A DNA stretch of 64,000 nucleotides from Cafeteria roenbergensis (Eukaryota > Sar > Bigyra > Bicosoecida > Cafeteriaceae). The position numbers and the translations under genes were made by a program. Shown here piece after piece: positions 47,603-55,793 of this stretch. Position 1 is the first letter of the stretch. Each line of letters starts with the position of its first letter. The stretch is taken from NCBI GenBank assembly GCA_008330645.1, contig VLTN01000017.1, forward strand, positions 520,408-584,407, in the 5' to 3' direction. The notes under the pieces were generated by a model. That model was not told the origin of the DNA. It made no database searches and saw only the letters and a program-made list of their open reading frames with translations.

Positions 47603-50296
47603 TCAGCCGCGCTGCTCGGGCGTCTGCTCGGCCGCGTCTCCAGCCGCGTCCACGGGTCGCACGGGCGCAAACTCCCACACGCCGTCGGCCCGCACTTTGG
47701 CTCGGCGCGGCGGGGCAGTGCGATCGCACTCGTCGAACACGTGCGCTGCTGCACGGTCGATCTGGCGCTTGGCCAGCTGCAGCGAGGAAGCAGGCCACCC
47801 TGCGGCGCCCTCATCGATTCCAGCCGATGAAGCTTCGTCAACAGGAGACGCCGGGCTCCCGGGCTCGCGCCCCGGCAGGCCTTCCTCAGGCGGCTCAATC
47901 AGGCAATAGGACCCCCCTCCGAAGAGCTGGGGCAGCGTTTGGCAGCCCGGGGGGCGGCACACGTGCCCCTTTCGGGACCTGTGGCGCAAGGCGTAGCCGA
48001 AGAGCCGGACCTCGATGTCCTCGGAAGAGGCGGACGCATCGGGGAGCTCCTCCGCCACTTCGGAAGCGCCGCTCTGGAGGTGCTCTGCAGGGCGTCCTGA
48101 AGCGTTTCGACCCCCTGCGCTCGCCGCGCCCGGCTGCGCGGCGCCAGTCTGGGCTGGTCCGTCCGCATCAGGCTGCAGCCATCGCCTGAGGTCCTCCCAC
48201 GGCGACACGCTGGTCGGCGCAGTGCCCGTGGCCGGCCCCGCCGACTCGGGGTCTGCGGGTCCCTCGTGTTCCGCTGCCCCGGCGACCCCGGCGGTGCCTG
48301 CACCACCGGAGCTGGCCTGAGGGGCGGCGTCGGTTGCAACGCGCTGCGCGGTTTGCTGAACCTGCCTGGCGCCATCTGACAGCTCAGAGATGCTGGCAGC
48401 CGCGCGCGACTGCAAGTCGTCAATGCGCTGGCCCGCGATCTGCGCACCTCGACGCACGGCTGCTTCCGCGCGGGCAGCCGTCTGCGCAACCGACGCCTGG
48501 GCGGCGTCCGTCGAGCGCTTCACGGCTTCGCCGGCACGCTGAGCTGAGGCCGCCGCTGCCGCGCGGGTCTTGCCCACGCGACGCTGGAACTCTTCGCGGG
48601 CCGCTGCCATTGCTCCCAGGAAGCGCTCCAGAGCGGCCTGCTCGTCGGCCACTGCGATTGGCGCCGGCTTGCGCGCTGGCTGAGCCTCGCCAAGCGGAAG
48701 CCGCGCAGCCTGCGGACTGATCAGCACGCCCTGGCTCGCCCAGGTGGCAAAGTGCTCGCAGTTTTCTGTCAGCATGTTGAACGGCCATCGCCCCAGTGCC
48801 CACAGAGCCCGCCTGACCACGAGCAGCGGCGGCTGCGGAAGCTCGTACTCGATTCTCAACAGCGGCGACCCTCTCTCGGAAGCGGTCTCCACGAAGCTCT
48901 CCAACGACGTGATTCCCACCACAGTCACCAACCCGTTGCCGGTCACCTCGACCAGCTTCGGCGGGTTCTCCCCAATGAAGATACCATGGTGCCACGCCTC
49001 CACTCCTGGAGCGCGCAGAAAAGAGTACGCCAGGTGGTCGCCAGGGCGCAGGCGGTGCAGCCCAAGCTCCACGGCCGCAACTCCCGTGCCAGCCAGAGCC
49101 TCGTCCAGGTGAAGGGCGGCCACGCGAACCTGCTCTGGGTTCATCAGAGCGACCACTCGCTTCACAACGCCGCGGAGGCCGGACACCTGCAGCCCCCAGG
49201 CAACATCCACCTCCTCGTTCGGCTGGCCAAGCGGGTCGCCGTCGGCCATGACAGCCAGCGGGGGCGCGGCTTCGCTCCCTTGCGCGGCCCCATCGGCATC
49301 ACCACCGCGGGCCAGGCGGCGGGGGCTCGCACCGCCAGCAGCCTCGCTTCCAGCAGCCTCGCTGCCAGCAGCCTCGCTTCCAGCAGCCTCGCTGCCAGCA
49401 GCCTCGCTTCCAGCAGCCTCGCTGCCAGCAGCCTCGCTGTTCCAGTGCGGGGCCCTCCGCGCTCCGCTGCGGGGCTTCCCAAGGGGAAGCAGCGGCGGGA
49501 GCGTCGCCGGGACGCGTGTACGGCCCATGGCATCGATGCTGCAGGCCGCGTCCGCAGAGTCACCCTCCTCGGCCTCGCGCGCAGCGGTCAGGATTGCCTG
49601 CAGCGAGCTGGCACTCGATATCCCCGACGAGCCGGACGACTGAAGGGCGCCACCGGCAGCGGAGTGAGCAGCCGCCCTCGCTGCTGCAGCTGCTGCCTTC
49701 TGGGAGACGCTTCCGCTGGCGGCCCCACTCTCCGCCGCGGAGGCCGAGGCGGAAGCTTGGCGAGTGCCGGCGCTGCCCGACCACGGCGAGCTCCATTCTG
49801 GCAGCGCAGTCTCGCCCGCAACGCCAGCAGGGCCGCGCCATGCTCCTTCCGGGCTCGAGGCGACAGGGCTTGGCGGACTTGCAACAGACGCGTGGCCGTC
49901 CAAGGATGCCGCCGATGCCGCGGCAACCGAAGCTTGGTAACGCTCTCGTCCGCGCGTGATGGGCACAAGAGGGCTCTCCCTTGCGAGCGCAAGCTTGTTT
50001 CGCTCATCGTCAGTGGCAAAGCCTCGGAGCGGCCGGCCGTTGCCTCCCATGGCCTGCCACTGGTTCCACCGCTTCATTGCGCCGCCAGCTGTCCCGCCAA
50101 TCGCTCGAAGCACAGCCTCCCTGGATTGGTTGAAGGCCACCCTCGCCTCGAGGCGGTCGCTTGCAAGTACATAGTCGGCTGTGGCAGCCAAGCTTGCACC
50201 GGCCGCGGTCGACCAGGCACCGTAGACGAGGGCTTGCCCGCGAGGTGTCCTCCAGCCCGCTCTGCTCATTGCCCGCGACGCCTGTCCGCCCCCCAC
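47603..50296 (-). CDS. Large LRAT-domain (NlpC/P60-like) protein
   Basis: An 897-codon frame. The central region (about 410-520) is an LRAT/H-rev107 type thiol acyltransferase-like domain. LRPGDHLAYSFL starts it, WHHGIFIGENP (about 435) supplies the catalytic His, and NMLTENCEHFATWASQG supplies the Cys at about 513. Such enzymes transfer acyl groups from or to lipids. The N-terminal ~60 residues (ALVYGAWSTAAGASLAATAD) may be membrane-associated. A 15-bp repeat encodes SEAAG seven times before the domain. After it come amphipathic Ala-rich helices, rich in RxxAQxAGxR patterns, resembling lipid-binding repeats. A conserved-looking tail ends at VRADGVWEFAPVRPV. The start may instead be the second ATG (MSRAG, 50269). 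Lipid substrate unknown. Confidence 0.72.
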   Translation of the reverse strand: MGGGQASRAMSRAGWRTPRGQALVYGAWSTAAGASLAATADYVLASDRLEARVAFNQSREAVLRAIGGTAGGAMKRWNQWQAMGGNGRPLRGFATDDERNKLALARESPLVPITRGRERYQASVAAASAASLDGHASVASPPSPVASSPEGAWRGPAGVAGETALPEWSSPWSGSAGTRQASASASAAESGAASGSVSQKAAAAAARAAAHSAAGGALQSSGSSGISSASSLQAILTAAREAEEGDSADAACSIDAMGRTRVPATLPPLLPLGKPRSGARRAPHWNSEAAGSEAAGSEAAGSEAAGSEAAGSEAAGSEAAGGASPRRLARGGDADGAAQGSEAAPPLAVMADGDPLGQPNEEVDVAWGLQVSGLRGVVKRVVALMNPEQVRVAALHLDEALAGTGVAAVELGLHRLRPGDHLAYSFLRAPGVEAWHHGIFIGENPPKLVEVTGNGLVTVVGITSLESFVETASERGSPLLRIEYELPQPPLLVVRRALWALGRWPFNMLTENCEHFATWASQGVLISPQAARLPLGEAQPARKPAPIAVADEQAALERFLGAMAAAREEFQRRVGKTRAAAAASAQRAGEAVKRSTDAAQASVAQTAARAEAAVRRGAQIAGQRIDDLQSRAAASISELSDGARQVQQTAQRVATDAAPQASSGGAGTAGVAGAAEHEGPADPESAGPATGTAPTSVSPWEDLRRWLQPDADGPAQTGAAQPGAASAGGRNASGRPAEHLQSGASEVAEELPDASASSEDIEVRLFGYALRHRSRKGHVCRPPGCQTLPQLFGGGSYCLIEPPEEGLPGREPGSPASPVDEASSAGIDEGAAGWPASSLQLAKRQIDRAAAHVFDECDRTAPPRRAKVRADGVWEFAPVRPVDAAGDAAEQTPEQRG
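49334..49438 (-). repeat. 15-bp coding minisatellite (SEAAG repeats)
   Basis: Seven nearly identical 15-bp units, differing mainly at one position (gctt/gctg), encode tandem SEAAG in the LRAT-domain protein. Confidence 0.88.
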
Positions 50297-51016
50297 GGCC
50301 TTGGGCGCGACGCAGGCAGACCGTCAACGCCACCAGGCAAGGCTCCCAGGCAGCGCAGCCTTGCTTGGCCCGAGGACTGTGTGCAACGGCACGACAAGGT
50401 GCGGCCTCGGTTGGCAGAGTCGCTTGCGTCAGCCGCGATGTGTGCAGATTCGGCCGCCCCAACAGAGCGGGGGGGCCAGCAGCGGGTGCCCGGAGGCCTC
50501 ATGCGCATGAATTGCGCCCCCGAATCGCGCGCTCCGAGGCTGCATCGGACCCAAGCTCCGATAGCCAGCGTGCCGCAAGCTCACGGCGCTCTTGGGACAA
50601 ATTGAGCAACCGCTTCGGCTCGCGCGCCCATGGCGGGGGCAAAATGGCCAGACGAGTGAAAGCCTGGGCAAGTGGCAGGGGGCCGCTAGCTTGCCTGTGC
50701 TAGTGCAGCACGCAGCAGCCGGCACGCAGCAGCGACGCGAACGCGCCTGGAGCCCAAGGAAACACAGAGTGCACGAGGTTGCAGGACAGCTGCCTGCCAG
50801 AACAAGTCCACTGGAGAGGCTTGGGCGTGCCACAGTGGCAGCGCTCGTCGTGACACCACCGCCGCATCCCGCTTGCCGGACCGCGGCGCGGCTGGCTGGC
50901 TAACAAGCATGCGGACGTGGCGTTTCTTTGAATTCTTGGCCCCGAGTTGAGCGAACAGTGTTGCCATCGGGCCCTGCCCCAATATCTGTCCGGTCTCAGC
51001 CAAGTCCAAGTGATGA
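50297..51016. other. Unique flank of the retroelement array, no gene seen
   Basis: Contains the presumed promoter of the LRAT-domain gene. No domain-bearing ORF. The last unique bases before the array read caagtccaagtgatga. Confidence 0.5.
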
Positions 51017-52638
51017 TGAACATCGTTGGGGGGGGTCAAAAGCTCGCGTAACCATGCCACACACTCGATTCACAGACTCACCAATCACCAATCCAGCAAC
51101 TCCATCACCGATGAGTCACAAACCGCGCCAAACTCACAATCCCAAGTCTCAAATCCCAGATCCCTGCCATCACACTGCCTCGAGTCACCACTCAGCCGCC
51201 CCTGCTCACCGCATACGCTCCACCTGCTGTCGCAGGTACTGCGTCTGCCCGATCAGCTGGGTCGCCAGTCCCTTGGCGATGACCTCGTTCAGCCTCGACA
51301 GCCAGCGAAAGGCCCAGCGCGCACGCTCCCTCGGCCGATCACCGAAGGCCGTGTCCGCCACCTTCTTGAGGAAGGCGAAGGCCGCCGGTCCCATGCGTCC
51401 CGTGGTCGTGATGACGAAGGGCACAATGGAGCTCAAGTTGTCCTTTGTAGCTGAGCTCTTCTTGTACTCCCTCATCTTGTCATTCTCACGGCGCTCGAGA
51501 AAGGCGTCCATGCTCTGCAGGCCCTGCGTCACGTAGGACTTGCTCACCGCCGAGGTGATCTGCACGTCGACGAGACAGGTGGTCTCGAAGTCGACGTGCA
51601 CCCGCAGGTCCGGTCGCTTGCGCGCGGCCTCGCTGGACCCCGGCTGGGACCCGAAGCGCGTCTGCCCGTCCTGCCAGCTGGAGGGCTCCACCACCGACTG
51701 TAGCCCCGCCGAGCGCACCGCCGCGTGCAGGACGTCGCGGACGTCGTTGTGCGCCCGAATGGTGGAGCCCTTGCCGCAGCGGCAGCGCGCCAGGTGATGT
51801 GCCACGCCCGAGATCCCGCCGATGTGGACGGTGCCTCTCGCGGTGGTGTCCCGCTGCACGCACGCGCAGTTGATCGACACGCCGTCCGGCACCACGTGGT
51901 CGGCCTCGGAGGCTCCGATGCGGTAGCGGGTGACCACCGCGAACTCCTCGTCTGTGAGCCCGCGGGGTCCCATCATCGTGTTGCGGAGCCAGTAGTGCGT
52001 TCCCGGCACGCACGCCTCTCGGAACGCGACCAGGTCGCTCATGACGCGCAGCATGGCCGGGTCGTCGATGTTGGCGACACGCTTCTCCGGCGTGCCCTTG
52101 GCCAGCGCCTCGGCCCTGCAGCGTGCTGTGCAGGCCCTGCGCGCCTTGGCCAGCCGGCGCAGGAAGGCGCACTCGTGCTTGATGCGCAGCATGTCGTCGT
52201 GGTGCAGCACCATCTTGCGCTGCCAGGGCGCCTCGGTCTGCTCGTTCGCCCGCGCCGTCACCCCGTCGCCGTACAGGCACTTGCGGAGCTTGGCCTTCAG
52301 CTCGCCCGGCAGCTTACCCAGGGTGTCGGGCAAGAAGCCCTCGAACCCTGTCGCTGCGGCCAGGCAGCGGGCTCCCTTGCAGGCCCTGATGAACTCCTCC
52401 ACCAGGTTTGCCGCTGCCTCCATGTCATCCGACGACTCGTCGTCAGATCTGAGCTCCATCATCGCCTCCAGCGCCAGCTCCTCGATCTCGGCGCGCAGCT
52501 CTTCCAGGCCCTCGACAGCCCCCGCGATGTCCGACCTCCACACGTGCGCCAGCTGGTAGCGCTTCTTCACCCTGGCGGCATGAAGGTCGGCCTCCTTGCC
52601 CACGACGCAGTCCTTGTCCGGCCTGAAGTACCGTGCCT
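51017..52638 (-). mobile_element. Non-LTR retrotransposon copy F (5'-truncated, innermost)
   Basis: The leftmost member of the array. It starts on the plus strand with tgaacatcgttgggggggg (complement of the RNA 3' end) and ends at gtgcct, where fuller copies continue into cggtgcagg. It holds the 3' UTR (~190 bp) and the C-terminal 466 codons of the element protein. Two non-element bases (ag) separate it from the next copy. Its left neighbour is unique DNA, so this junction marks the first attachment point. Confidence 0.9.
51206..52603 (-). CDS. C-terminal fragment of retroelement protein (zinc motif + restriction-like endonuclease), copy F
   Basis: An open 465-residue remnant without the reverse transcriptase. 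It has an Ala/acidic helical region, then CAC and HHLARCRCGKGSTIRAHNDV, a zinc-binding cluster. RPDLRVHVDFETTCLVDVQI follows, whose RPD...D...VDVQI pattern fits a PD-(D/E)xK nuclease as in R2-type elements. A helical tail ends QQVERMR. No frameshift within this copy. Expression is unlikely to matter without the RT. Confidence 0.75.
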   Translation of the reverse strand: MGKEADLHAARVKKRYQLAHVWRSDIAGAVEGLEELRAEIEELALEAMMELRSDDESSDDMEAAANLVEEFIRACKGARCLAAATGFEGFLPDTLGKLPGELKAKLRKCLYGDGVTARANEQTEAPWQRKMVLHHDDMLRIKHECAFLRRLAKARRACTARCRAEALAKGTPEKRVANIDDPAMLRVMSDLVAFREACVPGTHYWLRNTMMGPRGLTDEEFAVVTRYRIGASEADHVVPDGVSINCACVQRDTTARGTVHIGGISGVAHHLARCRCGKGSTIRAHNDVRDVLHAAVRSAGLQSVVEPSSWQDGQTRFGSQPGSSEAARKRPDLRVHVDFETTCLVDVQITSAVSKSYVTQGLQSMDAFLERRENDKMREYKKSSATKDNLSSIVPFVITTTGRMGPAAFAFLKKVADTAFGDRPRERARWAFRWLSRLNEVIAKGLATQLIGQTQYLRQQVERMR

Positions 52639-52640
52639 AG

Positions 52641-52739
52641 TGAACATCGTTGGGGGGGGTCGAAAACTCGCGTAACCATGCCACACACTCGATTCACAGA
52701 CTCACCAATCACCAATCCAGCAACTCCATCACCAATGAG
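52641..52739 (-). mobile_element. Non-LTR retrotransposon copy E (99-bp 3' stub)
   Basis: Only the terminal ~99 bp of the 3' UTR remain, beginning tgaacatcgttgggggggg and cut at caatgag, directly followed by the next copy's terminus. It is the shortest member of the array. Confidence 0.9.
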
Positions 52740-53917
52740 TGAACATCGTTGGGGGGGGTCGAAAACTCGCGTAACCATGCCACACACTCGATTCACAGAC
52801 TCATCGAACACCAATCCTGCAACTCCATCACCGATGAATCACACATCGCGCCAAACCCACAATCCCAAGTCCCAAGCCCAGATCACTCCCATCACACTGC
52901 CTCGAGTCGCCACTCAGCCGCCCCTGCTCACCGCATACGCTCCACCTGCTGCCGCAGGTACTGCGTCTGCCCGATCAGCTGGGTCGCCAGTCCCTTGGCG
53001 ATGACCTCGTTCAGCCTCGACAGCCAGCGGAAGGCCCAGCGCGCACGCTCCCTCGGCCGGTCACCAAAGGCCGTGTCCGCCACCTTCTTGAGGAAGGCGA
53101 AGGCCGCCGGTCCCATGCGTCCCGTGGTCGTGACGACGAAGGGCACAATGGAGCTCAAGTTGTCCTTTGTAGCTGAGCTCTTCTTGTACTCCCTCATCTT
53201 GTCATTCTCACGGCGCTCGAGAAAGGCGTCCATGCTCTGCAGGCCCTGCGTCACGTAGGACTTGCTCACCGCCGAGGTGATCTGCACGTCGACGAGACAG
53301 GTGGTCTCGAAGTCGACGTGCACCCGCAGGTCCGGTCGCTTGCGCGCGGCCTCGCTGGACCCCGGCTGGGATCCAAAGCGCGCCTGACCGTCCTGCCAGC
53401 TGGAGGGCTCCACCACCGACTGTAGCCCCGCCGAGCGCACCGCCGCGTGCAGCACGTCACGGACGTCGTTGTGCGCCCGGATGGTGGAGCCCTTGCCGCA
53501 GCGGCAACGCGCCAGGTGATGTGCCACGCCCGAGATCCCGCCGATGTGGACGGTGCCTCTCGCGGTGGTGTCTCGCTGCATGCACGCACAGTTGATCGAC
53601 ACGCCGTCCGGCACCACGTGGTCGGCCTCGGAGGCTCCGATGCGGTAGCGGGTGACCACCGCGAACTCCTCGTCTGTGAGCCCGCGGGGCCCCATCATCG
53701 TGTTGCGGAGCCAGTAGTGCGTTCCCGGCACGCACGCCTCTCGGAACGCTACCAGGTCGCTCATGACGCGTAGCATGGCCGGGTCGTCGATGTTGGCGAC
53801 ACGCTTCTCCGGCGTGCCCTTGGCCAGCGCCTCGGCCCTGCAGCGTGCTGTGCAGGCCCTGCGCGCCTTGGCCAGACGGCGCAGGAAGACACACTCGTGC
53901 TTGATGCGCAGCATGTC
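52740..53917 (-). mobile_element. Non-LTR retrotransposon copy D (5'-truncated)
   Basis: Extends from the conserved 3' terminus to gcagcatgtc. It contains the last 328 codons of the protein (52928-53914) in an open frame, with zinc cluster and endonuclease-like domain. Its truncated 5' end is followed by an 18-nt non-element filler that includes TTAGGGTTAG. Confidence 0.9.
52928..53914 (-). CDS. C-terminal fragment of retroelement protein, copy D
   Basis: A 328-residue remnant beginning MLRIKHECVFLRRL, with CACMQRD, HHLARCRCGKG and RPDLRVHVDFETTCLVDVQI, ending QQVERMR. It carries no reverse transcriptase. The frame is open but is a fragment of a mobile element. Confidence 0.65.
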   Translation of the reverse strand: MLRIKHECVFLRRLAKARRACTARCRAEALAKGTPEKRVANIDDPAMLRVMSDLVAFREACVPGTHYWLRNTMMGPRGLTDEEFAVVTRYRIGASEADHVVPDGVSINCACMQRDTTARGTVHIGGISGVAHHLARCRCGKGSTIRAHNDVRDVLHAAVRSAGLQSVVEPSSWQDGQARFGSQPGSSEAARKRPDLRVHVDFETTCLVDVQITSAVSKSYVTQGLQSMDAFLERRENDKMREYKKSSATKDNLSSIVPFVVTTTGRMGPAAFAFLKKVADTAFGDRPRERARWAFRWLSRLNEVIAKGLATQLIGQTQYLRQQVERMR

Positions 53918-53935
53918 AAGTTAGGGTTAGATGAA
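53918..53935 (+). repeat. Telomere-type filler TTAGGGTTAG between retroelement copies
   Basis: Eighteen bases, aagttagggttagatgaa, belong to neither flanking copy. Bases 53921-53930 are one and two-thirds units of TTAGGG, G-rich on the plus strand, the orientation of a right-hand chromosome end. The trailing gatgaa resembles the bases before the element terminus at other junctions. Confidence 0.75.
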
Positions 53936-55712
53936 TGAACATCGTTGGGGGGGGTCAAGAACTCGCGTAACCATACCACACACTCGAGTCACAGACTCAC
54001 CAATCACCAATCCTGCAACTCCATCACCGATGAGTCACTAACCGGGCCAAACCCACAATCCCAAGTCTCAAATCCCAGATCACTCCCATCACACTGCCAC
54101 GAGTCGCCAATCAGCCGCCCCTGCTCACCGCATACGCTCCACCTGCTGCCGCAGGTACTGCGTCTGCCCGATCAGCTGGGTCGCCAGTCCCTTGGCGATG
54201 ACCTCGTTCAGCCTCGACAGCCAGCGGAAGGCCCAGCGCGCACGCTCCCTCGGCCGGTCACCGAAGGCCGTGTCCGCCACCTTCTTGAGGAAGGCGAAGG
54301 CCGCCGGTCCCATGCGTCCCGTGGTCGTGATGACGAAGGGCACAATGGAGCTCAAGTTGTCCTTTGTAGCTGAGCTCTTCTTGTACTCCCTCATCTTGTC
54401 ATTCTCACGGCGCTCGAGAAAGGCGTCCATGCTCTGCAGGCCCTGCGTCACGTAGGACTTGCTCACCTGCCGAGGTGATCTGCACGTCGACGAGACGGGT
54501 GGTCTCGAAGTCGACGTGCACCCGCAGGTCCGGTCGCTTGCGCGCGGCCTCGCTGGACCCCGGCTGGGACCCGAAGCGCGCCTGCCCGTCCTGCCAGCTG
54601 GAGGGCTCCACCACCGACTGCAGCCCCGCCGAGCGCACCGCCGCGTGCAGGACGTCGCGGACGTCGTTGTGCGCCCGGATGGTGGAGCCCTTGCCGCAGC
54701 GGCAACGCGCCAGGTGGTGTGCCACGCCGGAGACCCCGCCGATGTGGACGGTGCCTCTCGCCGTGGTGTCCCCCTGCACGCACGCGCAGTTGATCGACAC
54801 GCCGTCCGGCACCACGTGGTCGGCCTCGGAGGCTCCGATGCGGTAGCGTTCCACCACCGCGAACTCCTCGTCTGTGAGCCCGCGGGGCCCCATCATCGTG
54901 TTGCGGAGCCAGTAGTGCGTTCCCGGCACGCACGCCTCTCGGAACGCGACCAGGTCGCTCATGACGCGCAGCATGGCCGGGTCGTCGATGTTGGCGACAC
55001 GCTTCTCCGGCGTGCCCTTGGCCAGCGCCTCGGCCCTGCAGCGTGCTGTGCAGGCCCTGCGCGCCTTGGCCAGACGGCGCAGGAAGACACACTCGTGCTT
55101 GATGCGCAGCATGTCGTCGTGATGCAGCACCATCTTGCGCTGCCAGGGCGCCTCGGTCTGCTCGTTCGCCCGCGCCGTCACCCCGTCGCCGTACAGGCAC
55201 TTGCGGAGCTTGGCCTTCAGCTCGCCCGACAGCACGCCCAAGGTGTCGGGCAAGAAGCCCTCGAACCCTGTCGCTGCGGCCAGGCAGCGGGCTCCCTTGC
55301 AGGCCCTGATGAACTCCTCCACCAGGTTTGCCGCTGCCTCCATGTCATCCGACGACTCGTCGTCAGATCTGAGCTCCATCATCGCCTCCAGCGCCAGCTC
55401 CTCGATCTCGGCGCGCAGCTCTTCCAGGCCCTCGACAGCCCCCGCGATGTCCGACCTCCACACGTGCGCCAGCTGGTAGCGCTTCTTCACCCTGGCGGCA
55501 TGAAGGTCGGCCTCCTTGCCCACGACGCAGTCCTTGTCCGGCCTGAAGTACCGTGCCTCGGTGCAGGCGTCCTTGTACTCCTTGCTGTCCCGCTCGTAGT
55601 CCCGGTAAGCTCCCTTGGCGACCTCCTCGCATCGCAGCAGGATGTCGCCCACCTCCTTGGTCGCATCGCTGCGGTCTGAGCGCTTCAGCGCCCGCATCAC
55701 GAGTTTCTTGAG
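53936..55712 (-). mobile_element. Non-LTR retrotransposon copy C (5'-truncated, frameshifted)
   Basis: From the 3' terminus to gagtttcttgag, followed by six foreign bases (gatcgg) and then copy B. It contains the helical, zinc and endonuclease regions but no reverse transcriptase. Confidence 0.9.
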
Positions 55713-55793
55713 GATCGGTGAACATCGTTGGGGGGGGTCGAAAACTCGCGTAACCATACCACACACTCGATTCACAGACTCACCAATCACCAA
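54125..55793 (-). pseudogene. Frameshifted retroelement protein fragment, copy C
   Basis: The frame is interrupted by one extra T at about 54468 (gctcacctgcc, against gctcaccgcc in the other copies). This shifts the frame just after the VDVQITSA strand, so the C-terminal ~110 residues are in another frame. The open frame also runs rightwards into the 3' UTR of copy B, whose ATG at 55793 would provide a start. Confidence 0.8.

Noticed and set aside
51017-52739. Repeats at element boundaries as a CRISPR-like array
   Set aside because: Spacing is 0.1-4 kb, the repeats are element 3' termini attached to coding sequence, and the genome is eukaryotic.
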